DNA from: a virus
Length of the DNA: 25,510 bases
IMG/VR virus record: IMGVR_UViG_3300023180_006811
Location: 1 to 25,510 of that record
Direction: 5' to 3' (one strand)
A program made the translations under genes and the position numbers. Position 1 is the stretch's first letter, and each line of letters begins with the position of its first letter. Below the pieces are notes generated by a model. That model saw nothing but the letters and a program-made list of their open reading frames with translations, was not told the DNA's origin and made no database searches. Shown in pieces: positions 6,290 to 13,789 of this stretch.

Positions 6290-7272
6290 ACAAATTCTGG
6301 TGAATCTGAAAAGAAAATCTCATCAACACAAGAAGGAACAGCAGAGCGAAGATAAGCCCTGATGGCCTCTTCGTCCTTGAAAGAGAGATTTGGATTATTT
6401 ACGCCCCAAGAAGCGACCTCTCTCAACACATCCATCTTGTTGAAAATCAACTTGTTTACACCATTCATAAGAATGGCTTGGTTTAGTTGCTGGAGGTTTA
6501 GCCAGTTACACTGACGAACGCGACCAGTGGTTGCTCCAAACTCTGCACCAGCCTGTTGAATGCGGTTGAATACAGGATTATTTGGCTGAAATTGCTTCTT
6601 GCCAACATAAGTCTCATAAATTTTTGCGATGCCCCAGACATTGCGTAGAGAGCGAGGATTAACGCCGTTAAGGAGCGCTGCGGCTACTCCACAGTGACTT
6701 GAAGTAACATAAGGATAATCACCCCAATCAGGGTCCAACCAGAAGCCTTGTGCCCCTTCCATAAGGATTACAGGCTCTACATCGCTGTTATGTAGTTCTT
6801 CATAAACATCAATAAGGAAAGGCTTTAGAAATGGAACATCAGCAGCACGAATACCGGTGCGAGCATACTTATCGCGGTAAGCAGGACCATTGCCAGATTT
6901 AGTGGTTCCAATCTTTTCATCCTTTGAGTCCTCTGCTACATGAGCATCAGTAATAATGTGAACATTGCTGGCAATCTTCAAGTTATCTTTTAGGTTGATT
7001 CCTCCTCTGGAAAGGATATCCATCTCTTCCATCAGTTTGTCTACATTTAGTACACAACCGGGACCAATAATAGATGGGATACCAAAAAATACACCAGCAG
7101 GAATATGGTGGGTAATAAATTTGGTTCCTTCGTGGTAAATCGTGTGACCGGCATTGCAACCCCCATTGAACCTGATACAATGGGTGTACTCACCACTCTT
7201 CAAAAGATGGTGGGTAACCTTACCCTTACCTTCGTCTCCGTGTTGAAGACCAATAACAATGTCTGTAATCAA
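6286..7272 (-). CDS. purA: Short-type adenylosuccinate synthetase (PurA/PurZ family)
   Basis: A 328-residue enzyme of the family that joins IMP and aspartate with GTP to make adenylosuccinate. Motifs: GDEGKGK (12-18) with catalytic Asp13, NAGHT with His43, IGTTKSGNGPAYRDK (IMP loop), EGAQG, PYVTSS, GATTGRVR (aspartate/IMP loop with both outer arginines kept), and NKMDVL (guanine contact). Bacterial PurA has about 430 residues; this lacks roughly the last 100, like archaeal short forms and phage PurZ. As I recall, PurZ (dGMP-using, 2-aminoadenine pathway) replaces the catalytic Asp; here it is present, so the IMP reaction is favoured. The TTG start at 7272 overlaps the upstream stop (TTGA) and follows GAGGAGG. 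Product processing would need host PurB. Confidence 0.92.
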   Translation of the reverse strand: MITDIVIGLQHGDEGKGKVTHHLLKSGEYTHCIRFNGGCNAGHTIYHEGTKFITHHIPAGVFFGIPSIIGPGCVLNVDKLMEEMDILSRGGINLKDNLKIASNVHIITDAHVAEDSKDEKIGTTKSGNGPAYRDKYARTGIRAADVPFLKPFLIDVYEELHNSDVEPVILMEGAQGFWLDPDWGDYPYVTSSHCGVAAALLNGVNPRSLRNVWGIAKIYETYVGKKQFQPNNPVFNRIQQAGAEFGATTGRVRQCNWLNLQQLNQAILMNGVNKLIFNKMDVLREVASWGVNNPNLSFKDEEAIRAYLRSAVPSCVDEIFFSDSPEFV

Positions 7273-7883
7273 GATTCCTCCTCAAAATTATAATTAAAAA
7301 GTTGTTTCATGAATTGTTTTATCAAGTTGTCTTTTGCCTCATCAGTCTCCGCTTCAGCAAACATGTAATTGTAACTTGATAATTTGGTTTCTAATTTCTG
7401 TCTTACAAGTTCTTTTTCTTTTAGCATCCATCTAGTTTGTTGTTTATAGTTTGTCGGCAAAGGAACGTTATATTTTTCTGCATAATCAATCAAGATAAAA
7501 TAACGTCTCTCCTCAAGTGCCACCTTTGACTCCTTGAATGCTATAATCATACCATCTTTTTCTTCTTGAGTCAAGTCTAAATTCATAACCTTATCAGGAT
7601 GCAGATGCATGGCTAGTTTTCTAAAAAGTTTAGAAAAAGTTTCATGCATTTCCGAGTCGTCTTTATCTTCAAAGCCTCTTTCTTCCTCCTCTTTAGTACC
7701 AGGATTTTGACTAAATTTATCATGTACTTGTTCAGCATTGTCTCTATTGAGAGCATTGAGATCGATACCATGCCTACGACAAAAGTCCTCATAATGACTT
7801 TGAAATTCTGGACCCATCTCATCAGCCATTGTTTTTACAATGTGAAGTTCCTCATAAAGATACCTCAACTGATTTACTGTCAT
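7269..7883 (-). CDS. J-domain protein (DnaJ-like co-chaperone)
   Basis: About 204 residues from ATG 7883; ATG 7910 is also possible but overlaps the 57-residue gene more. Near residue 93 the sequence LFRKLAMHLHPDKV contains the HPD tripeptide that J-domains use to stimulate the ATPase of DnaK/Hsp70, preceded by the expected basic helix II. A helix III-like segment follows (MIIAFKESKVALEERRY). No Gly/Phe linker or zinc domain is seen, so it is a specialised type C J-protein. N-terminal and C-terminal parts are charged coiled-coil-like helices that may choose the client. It would recruit host DnaK, perhaps to replication or assembly complexes. It overlaps purA by 4 nt. The J-domain call is good; the client is unknown. 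Confidence 0.8.
   Translation of the reverse strand: MTVNQLRYLYEELHIVKTMADEMGPEFQSHYEDFCRRHGIDLNALNRDNAEQVHDKFSQNPGTKEEEERGFEDKDDSEMHETFSKLFRKLAMHLHPDKVMNLDLTQEEKDGMIIAFKESKVALEERRYFILIDYAEKYNVPLPTNYKQQTRWMLKEKELVRQKLETKLSSYNYMFAEAETDEAKDNLIKQFMKQLFNYNFEEES
7546..7574 (-). promoter_or_regulatory. Possible intragenic promoter before purA
   Basis: Minus-strand TTGACT (7574-7569), 17-nt spacer, TATGAT (7551-7546), extended -10 TGG. It lies inside the J-domain gene, about 270 nt ahead of purA. Ten of twelve consensus bases match, but the site is within codons for LTQEEKDGM and may be coincidental. Confidence 0.35.
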
Positions 7884-8025
7884 CTTCCATTTCAATACTG
7901 ATGCGCTCATAACCCTGTGCCTTTACATATTCAGCAACAATTTGCTTGTTGTAATTAGACCAATCTTTTAGTTCATCCTCTGGAGGTAATTCCTGACCAC
8001 ATTTATCGCATTCTTCTACTATCAT
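7852..8025 (-). CDS. 57-residue Cys-pair protein between dnaE and the J-domain gene
   Basis: ATG 8025-8023 overlaps the TGA of the polymerase gene (ATGA) and opens 57 codons ending at TGA 7854-7852. The product begins MIVEECDKCGQELPPEDEL; CDKCG is one half of a zinc-binding knuckle. The rest is acidic with an amphipathic helix (YNKQIVAEYVKAQG) and a final strand. It fills what would otherwise be the largest gap between dnaE and the J-domain gene. The start overlap is of the same type as many others here, though no strong ribosome site is visible. Function is unknown; a polymerase-coupled accessory factor is possible from position only. Confidence 0.6.
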   Translation of the reverse strand: MIVEECDKCGQELPPEDELKDWSNYNKQIVAEYVKAQGYERISIEMEDDSKSVEVSL

Positions 8026-11000
8026 CCCAACAACCTAAAACTCTTACCAATGGCATAGGTTGAAAAACCCCACTGCTCATCATACTTTAGTTTAGACATA
8101 TAAGGTCGGTTCAAATAAATCTTATCTTTCTCTGGTCTGATACCCCAACAGCGGATCCTTGTAAGTTGGTTATTTGAATCAATAACCTCAACAATCCAGT
8201 AAGTCTTGCCTTTCTTGGTCTTCTTTACAGTGACCTTGCGAGGAATAAACCAACAAAGAAGAAGATCTGGATCAAACTCTGAAATAGGCGGTACGCCTTT
8301 CTCTGATAGACGCTCAATCGTTGCTTGGCTAATAACAAGATTCAGAGGAAACACTCCAGTCAGATCAGTCTTGAATTGAATGATTTCTTCCTCTGTAAAG
8401 TCTCCTTCTGGTCTGTAAGTTTCCATATTCACAGAAAGACGCTTTAGGTTCTTTGGTCGATCAACAATGCATGCAGACCAGAAATGCTTACGACCAGTAA
8501 AGCGATCATCAACAAGATTATCAAGAGCACCGCCACGACAAAGAGCATCGAGGGCTTTCTTGTTTAGTTTGCTGTATACAACCTCCTCTCTGAACAACAA
8601 GTCCTCTGCATTTAGGAACGGACGATTGTTTAGAATCTGCTCAATAGCCGATGCTCCAAGACCCTTGATAGAGGTTAGTGGCTGAATAAGAGTCTTTCCA
8701 TCCTCGCTAATCTCCCAAACACTACCGGACTTATTGATATCGAGTGGCGCAATCTTGAAGCCAAAACGCTTGGCGATGTTGATAGCCTTCTCTTTGCGGG
8801 TCTCGGGCTCCTTGTCCAAGAACGCAGCCATCCACTCGGCAGGATAGTATGCGAACAACCAAGCACACTGATAAGAGATAATGCTGTAAGAGACTGCGTG
8901 AGACTTGTTGAAACCATAGCCAGAGAAGAACTCAAACTTGTTCCAAAGTTGGCGGGCATCATCAGCATCGATACTCTTTTCAACACAGCCATCAATAAAC
9001 TTACGACGAAGTTTATTCTTCAAACTATCTTTACCAGTTCCCTTCTTGGTTAGAACCTTACGAAGGAGGTTGCCCTCATCAAGGGTCAAGTTACCAAGTT
9101 TGTGAGCCAGTAGAGCAATCTGCTCCTGAAAGATTAGGAAACCAAAAGTCTCTTCGGTAATCTCTTGAGCATCACCAGAAAGATACTGAATACGCTGCGG
9201 ATGCTCCATAGCATCAATATATTCCTCGTGAACATTAGCGGACAAAGGACCAGGACGATAGATAGATGTGATGGCGGAGATGTCAATAATGTTATTTGGC
9301 TTTACTCTCTTACAAAACTCTTGTGCCCCAGACTCTGTAAACTGGAAGATACCAGCCCACTTACCAGCATGGAAGATGTCTTTATAAACTTTCTTATCGT
9401 TGAGATCCAAAACATCAGGATGCAAGTTTTCATCATAGAACTTCTTGATGTCTGCGTAAGTTGGATTATCAATACCGTGATGGCGGCGAAGGATGTGCTC
9501 AATACTACCCTCCATCATCTTCAAAGTTGAGAGACCAAGCAAATCAAACTTAATGAAGCCCATAGGCTCCAAGTGACGAACATTCTGACCCTCTGACCAA
9601 GGCGTCTGACGAACACCACCAGAGTTGATAAGGGGCATGTATCTATCAAGGTCCTCGGCAATCACAACTCCACCAGCGTGACGAGAGCAAGAGCGAACCT
9701 GACCAACAAGACCCTCAACATGAGCCTTGACTTGTGGATACTTATTCAAGTATGTTTGTAGCGAAGAAGAGAACTCCATTACCTCTTCCCAGGTTGGAGT
9801 ATACATTCCAGCCTTCATCCCGTGCTTTTCTTTCGCGAGAGGCGTTGCTTCACGAATCATCACACTAGTAACGTTGTTTGCCTCCGTAAATGGAACGCCA
9901 TACAACTTTGAAATGTCTTTGATTAGTGAACGCAGTTGTAGCGTGTTCCAGTTAGAGATTGGAGCAACAGTATCTTTACCCCACATCTCAACCAACTTCT
10001 CTTTCAAAAGCATACTATCGGATACATCATAGTCAATGTCTGGATAGTCTTTCGCATCTGAACGCAAGAAGCGAGAGAACAGAAGATTATACTTGATAGG
10101 ATCAACCTGCGTAATACCAAGCACATAAGCAACAAGAGAACCCGCCGCAGAACCACGACCGGGACCAGAAAGCATCATCTGATTAGAAACATCACAGATT
10201 GCCTTCATCGTTAGAAAGTATTTACTAAAACCACGATCAGCAATAACATTTAGTTCGTGACGAAGACGATCTAGATACTCATTGTCGTTATGAAGATTTC
10301 GCTCTCGAAGACCTTCAAGCGTTGCGTTTACAAGTGCTTCATCTTCCGTATATCCTGCAGGGACAACAAACGATGGTAAGCGAACCGTATTATCCGGAAG
10401 GAATCGCTCGATGCGCTCGTGAGCAATCCGGTAACTCTCCTCAATAGATTCGAGGACAAGATCATCGTCATAATCATACCCATCAGAGTATGTTTTATAA
10501 GACTCCCACATCTGGTCCCCATTTTTAGGGTATAGTTCATAGCCAATCTCTTCTACTCCACTTGGCAACTCGGAGCCCTCTGCCCAAGAAGGAGTGCCCT
10601 TGCCAAGCCAGCCGAGACGTTTATACAACTCTCGGTCCTTCCAAGCATCCGGATTCGGATAATGACTATCGGCAGTTGAAAGCAGTTTTACGCCGAACTC
10701 TTGTGCTACCCTGATAATATAAGTATTCAGTTCATGCTGTTCCGGCACATTATTCCACTGAATCTCGCCATACCAACGATCACCGAAGATGCTTACCATC
10801 TCTCTTGTCGTCTCTCGCATGGCGTTTAGGACTGCTTCTTCGCCGTCCTCACGGTGCTCCCAATAGTTTCCGGCATATACTCCTCCAAGACATGCAGAAG
10901 AGGCGATAATACCCTCATTATACTTCTTCAAAAGTGCATAGTCGATACGAGGATACCTATAATAATTTTCAGGTAAATAAGACTCTGAAATCAATTTGAA

Positions 11001-11444
11001 GAGGTTGTTCAGCCCCTTTTGATTCTGAACTAACAAAACAAGATGCCTACGACGACGAAGAAGATCCTGTGTCTTCTTGCTGGCGTTCTCGTCCTCTACC
11101 GTAGCACCAGACTGGTCTTCTTTCTTGATCTTGCGGGCATTCTTCTTATCTGCCATCGCTTTCTGGTACTCATCTCGCCAATCATCAAGCGAAGGCAAGA
11201 AGTAAGCCTCACATCCAAAGATAGGCTTGAAATCTTTTCCCTCTGCCTGCATCTTCTTTGCGTGAAGGACCTGATAAGCAAGCCCATTCATGTTGCCGTG
11301 ATCGGTTAGAGCCAGGGCATCACAGCCATTCTCATAGGCAAAGTCCATATGAGCCTGCGGATACCCAAGGGCATCAAAAATAGAGCCTGCGACGCTATGA
11401 GCATGCAGTCCAACAAACTTAATTTTAGATTCAGTTCTGTCCAA
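8022..11444 (-). CDS. dnaE: DNA polymerase III alpha subunit (C-family replicase)
   Basis: A 1140-residue C-family polymerase that extends DNA at the replication fork. Order: PHP domain (LHAHS at 13-17, LTDHGNM) with metal-binding histidines kept; GPGRGSAAGS near 425; palm aspartates PDIDYD near 467 and KFDLLGL near 630; SRHAGG near 588; GFNKSHAVSYS fingers region; helix-hairpin-helix; and a C-terminal OB-fold strand pattern (TYWIVEVIDSNNQ). Length is close to E. coli DnaE (1160). The start is TTG 11444 with AGGAG seven nt upstream; no ATG is near. It is the phage's own replicase, working with the DnaB-type helicase encoded to the right. Whether it uses the host sliding clamp and loader is not visible. 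Confidence 0.97.
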   Translation of the reverse strand: MDRTESKIKFVGLHAHSVAGSIFDALGYPQAHMDFAYENGCDALALTDHGNMNGLAYQVLHAKKMQAEGKDFKPIFGCEAYFLPSLDDWRDEYQKAMADKKNARKIKKEDQSGATVEDENASKKTQDLLRRRRHLVLLVQNQKGLNNLFKLISESYLPENYYRYPRIDYALLKKYNEGIIASSACLGGVYAGNYWEHREDGEEAVLNAMRETTREMVSIFGDRWYGEIQWNNVPEQHELNTYIIRVAQEFGVKLLSTADSHYPNPDAWKDRELYKRLGWLGKGTPSWAEGSELPSGVEEIGYELYPKNGDQMWESYKTYSDGYDYDDDLVLESIEESYRIAHERIERFLPDNTVRLPSFVVPAGYTEDEALVNATLEGLRERNLHNDNEYLDRLRHELNVIADRGFSKYFLTMKAICDVSNQMMLSGPGRGSAAGSLVAYVLGITQVDPIKYNLLFSRFLRSDAKDYPDIDYDVSDSMLLKEKLVEMWGKDTVAPISNWNTLQLRSLIKDISKLYGVPFTEANNVTSVMIREATPLAKEKHGMKAGMYTPTWEEVMEFSSSLQTYLNKYPQVKAHVEGLVGQVRSCSRHAGGVVIAEDLDRYMPLINSGGVRQTPWSEGQNVRHLEPMGFIKFDLLGLSTLKMMEGSIEHILRRHHGIDNPTYADIKKFYDENLHPDVLDLNDKKVYKDIFHAGKWAGIFQFTESGAQEFCKRVKPNNIIDISAITSIYRPGPLSANVHEEYIDAMEHPQRIQYLSGDAQEITEETFGFLIFQEQIALLAHKLGNLTLDEGNLLRKVLTKKGTGKDSLKNKLRRKFIDGCVEKSIDADDARQLWNKFEFFSGYGFNKSHAVSYSIISYQCAWLFAYYPAEWMAAFLDKEPETRKEKAINIAKRFGFKIAPLDINKSGSVWEISEDGKTLIQPLTSIKGLGASAIEQILNNRPFLNAEDLLFREEVVYSKLNKKALDALCRGGALDNLVDDRFTGRKHFWSACIVDRPKNLKRLSVNMETYRPEGDFTEEEIIQFKTDLTGVFPLNLVISQATIERLSEKGVPPISEFDPDLLLCWFIPRKVTVKKTKKGKTYWIVEVIDSNNQLTRIRCWGIRPEKDKIYLNRPYMSKLKYDEQWGFSTYAIGKSFRLLG

Positions 11445-11466
11445 AATAGTTCTCCTGTTTGATTCT

Positions 11467-12339
11467 TTACTCTCCTAGTTTACCACAAGTGTAAGGTCCG
11501 GTCAAGGGTTTATACGGCTTTTCTATCACATTTTCTGAACCAAGAAAATTACGGTATTCACCCCAACTAGAAAGATCATAAAACCAATCAAGTTCTATTT
11601 TGGATGCGTTCTTTGTATTAACTTCGCTAAAGATCTGACTAAAATCAAACTTCCTTGCTGACCATCTTTGGTCCAAAGGTAGTTTTTGACTGGGATACTT
11701 TTCGCCTTGCAATGGAGGTAAATACTCCCGCGTTGTTGTTTTGTTTATCATTCTTCTGCATTTTATACAATCCTCTCCTGTTAGTGTAAATGGCAATGGT
11801 AAGTTGTTTTTTATATTTTTGTTTTTATAAGTTAGAAAAAAGTTACCTTTTTTATCAGCAATTTGTTTTCTATATTCTCTCAAAGAATAAATGTTGTATG
11901 CCGCCATCGGGAAGGATACAAAATACTTGTCAGGCGTTAGCCATTTCGAGATCTTGACTCCAACCCACCACGCAGAATTAACTCCGTGGATTACAGACCA
12001 GCCGTAAGAATCACGTTTATCGCAATCCTGAAGGCTGATTGGCACGTAATATATAGGTATCTCTCTTCTCAACTCCCTATGAAATTTACTCATGTTTCTA
12101 TTATAATATACAGGATCATGCACAAAATCACCAACAATTTTTCTGACGATAGGTGCTAAGTCTGGATTTGCTACGATCCATATGGTCTTACAGCCAGCCA
12201 AAGCACATTCAAAAACTGACTTCTGTATAGCCGTAAAGCCATCCTCTACCTGTAACAAAATAGGCGATACTGCTGTTTGATGCTCTGTTTGGATGTTTGC
12301 TACTGGAATAATGCCGGCAATGTTCGAACGTAAACTCAA
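11467..12339 (-). CDS. Unknown protein with nucleotidyltransferase-like N terminus
   Basis: A 290-residue protein. The first 70 residues alternate strands and helices (IIPVAN, FTAIQKSVFECALAGCKTIWIVANPD) in the way of GT-A/NTP-transferase folds such as IspD or MobA, but the usual Gly-rich loop and Lys are missing. The middle has many aromatic residues (GWSVIHGVNSAWWVG). A Cys pair DCIKC lies near 190. The C terminus is basic and has no recognised motif. I recall similar proteins in marine phages but cannot name a family. The start is TTG 12339 (GAGG five nt upstream), overlapping the upstream stop as TTGA. A sugar- or base-modifying transferase is possible; confidence in that function is low. 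Confidence 0.75.
   Translation of the reverse strand: MSLRSNIAGIIPVANIQTEHQTAVSPILLQVEDGFTAIQKSVFECALAGCKTIWIVANPDLAPIVRKIVGDFVHDPVYYNRNMSKFHRELRREIPIYYVPISLQDCDKRDSYGWSVIHGVNSAWWVGVKISKWLTPDKYFVSFPMAAYNIYSLREYRKQIADKKGNFFLTYKNKNIKNNLPLPFTLTGEDCIKCRRMINKTTTREYLPPLQGEKYPSQKLPLDQRWSARKFDFSQIFSEVNTKNASKIELDWFYDLSSWGEYRNFLGSENVIEKPYKPLTGPYTCGKLGE
11477..11505 (-). promoter_or_regulatory. Possible promoter for dnaE
   Basis: Minus-strand TTGACC (11505-11500), 17-nt spacer, TAAACT (11482-11477), extended -10 TGG. It overlaps the last codons of the upstream gene and lies about 33 nt ahead of the TTG start of dnaE. The match is 5/6 and 4/6. Confidence 0.4.
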
Positions 12340-13214
12340 AGATACCTCAAAAATCGATCATAGGAAAGTGTAGCATGTCGTAGATCTTTGTATAAATCTT
12401 GAATCTCGATTGCAGGAATCTGTATGTGATCTTTGTACTCTTTGAGTATTTCATTTTGTTGGATCTCCCTTCTTATGTGAGTGGTTTTGAAAGCATAATG
12501 TCTTGGATTTCCCGCGCTGTTGAACCCGTTTTGTTTACCTTTCATTCCCCTTTCTTTCATCTCATGCAACATCTTGAATCTAGCCATTGTCTCTGAATAA
12601 TCAAAATCCATCAGTTGACTATCCGTGAGGCAGGAAACAATACAAGCATCTTTTACTTTTGTCTTGCCATCAATGCGATCACTAGAGTAAAACCAGATGT
12701 CTTTTACAAAGTCATCTTCTGTATTGATAAAATCAACCTCGTGCTTGCCCCCAGAATTGAAGGCGATCCAATCATAGCAAAGATAACTTCCTTTATCAAT
12801 TTCTTTCTGATCAATGAGTCGATAGCAGTTATTATCGCCAAAATAATAACAAGTGTCAAAGGACACTTCTGCTATTTTTGAAAAGAAGTTTGAGAAGACT
12901 AGCGTTTCCCCATTATAACGCATTGAATCGCAGAAATCTGCTAATGGCGACTTTCCAACATAAGATAAAATAAACAAAAGTTTATTCCATAAGGCTTCTT
13001 GTGGAAGACCAACTTCTAATTCAGAGCCAATACCAGTAAGTTTTGTCTTTTTATTTTCAATAGAAAGAAAACTCAAATCTAAATCATAAGGAAGTTTCTT
13101 GAAAAATAAAGGTTTTTGAGCAGTCGAAAAAAAGATAGGAAGTTCATTTATATAAGCAAACATTACAGCCTTGAGAGAACTGCCAACTACAATCTTTTCG
13201 TATTTGATTATCAA
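12336..13214 (-). CDS. Unknown protein, Rossmann-like N terminus
   Basis: About 292 residues from TTG 13214, which follows the upstream stop after 2 nt and has GAGG five nt before it. ATG 13244 would overlap the aldolase-like gene by 28 nt and is less likely. The N terminus KIVVGSSLKAVMFAYINELPIFF has the strand-loop-helix-strand look of a dinucleotide-binding start, but the loop is GSS rather than GxGxxG. The remainder is mixed, with a basic patch (MKERGMKGKQNG) and an aromatic C terminus. It overlaps the putative transferase by 4 nt, and both sit beside the class II aldolase-like gene, so a shared small-molecule pathway is possible. No function can be assigned. Confidence 0.72.
   Translation of the reverse strand: MIIKYEKIVVGSSLKAVMFAYINELPIFFSTAQKPLFFKKLPYDLDLSFLSIENKKTKLTGIGSELEVGLPQEALWNKLLFILSYVGKSPLADFCDSMRYNGETLVFSNFFSKIAEVSFDTCYYFGDNNCYRLIDQKEIDKGSYLCYDWIAFNSGGKHEVDFINTEDDFVKDIWFYSSDRIDGKTKVKDACIVSCLTDSQLMDFDYSETMARFKMLHEMKERGMKGKQNGFNSAGNPRHYAFKTTHIRREIQQNEILKEYKDHIQIPAIEIQDLYKDLRHATLSYDRFLRYL
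12831..12859 (-). promoter_or_regulatory. Weak candidate intragenic promoter
   Basis: Minus-strand TTGACA (12859-12854), 17-nt spacer and GATAAT (12836-12831) inside the unknown gene at 12336-13214, about 490 nt ahead of the next gene. The match is 11 of 12, but there is no extended -10 and the region is coding. Confidence 0.25.
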
Positions 13215-13216
13215 TC

Positions 13217-13789
13217 TTACCTCGCTGCTAAAGCGATCTTGCAAATATGCTCTAATCTTTCAATATGCTCAAATGCTTCCCATGGATTTCTGCCAACAGC
13301 ACAAACACCGTGCTGTGCTTGTCCTACAATGTCAAATTTGATCTTTCCATTTACAGTCATTTTATCGAATGTATGTTTTGCCAACTCTGGGCTAATTGCT
13401 GGCAAAACAGGGACATTGTGGGCAACCTTGGTATATCTATAAATCTCTGGAAACTTTGTTGCTAATTCCTGTAAGTCATATCCTGCCATCATAGCAGCAA
13501 TAGTGTATGTTGGATGAAGATGTAAAACAGAGCGAGTGCTACTATGAGAATTTTGAAGTAACCAATGCATCTCTAATTCACCGGATGCTCTTTTGGAATA
13601 AAGCAACTCACCATTGATGATTGGAATACGAACAACTGTTTCAGGATGAATAATATTCTTTCTCACTCCTGACGGTGTAATATAAAGCATATCCTTGCTC
13701 TTTCTCTTCAAAGAACAATTTCCGTCTCTGGTGGTAATCCAGTTACGCTTATATGCTTCACGCATCACATCGCCAATCGCAGTAATCAT
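13217..13789 (-). CDS. Class II aldolase/adducin-family protein
   Basis: A 190-residue protein of the zinc-dependent class II aldolase family, which includes L-fuculose-phosphate aldolase, ribulose-phosphate 4-epimerase and related enzymes. Visible: NWITTRDGNCSLK (substrate loop), ITPSGVRK, ELEMHW with a possible acid-base Glu near 74, HLHPTYT near 88 (two zinc-ligand histidines), and QHGVCAVG near 157 (third histidine). Length matches the family (about 200). ATG 13789 overlaps the thyX stop (ATGA). Such an enzyme cleaves or epimerises phosphorylated sugars. In a phage it could serve surface-sugar or nucleotide-sugar chemistry with the two unknown genes downstream. The exact substrate cannot be read. 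Confidence 0.85.
   Translation of the reverse strand: MITAIGDVMREAYKRNWITTRDGNCSLKRKSKDMLYITPSGVRKNIIHPETVVRIPIINGELLYSKRASGELEMHWLLQNSHSSTRSVLHLHPTYTIAAMMAGYDLQELATKFPEIYRYTKVAHNVPVLPAISPELAKHTFDKMTVNGKIKFDIVGQAQHGVCAVGRNPWEAFEHIERLEHICKIALAAR

Noticed and set aside
6286-7272. Assignment of the PurA-like protein as PurZ of the 2-aminoadenine pathway
   Set aside because: The catalytic Asp13 of PurA is present and no datZ or mazZ gene was recognised in the window; only kept as a relation to test.
9165-10032. Long plus-strand open frames opposite dnaE
   Set aside because: Antisense shadows of the conserved polymerase frame; no ribosome sites and no plausible proteins.
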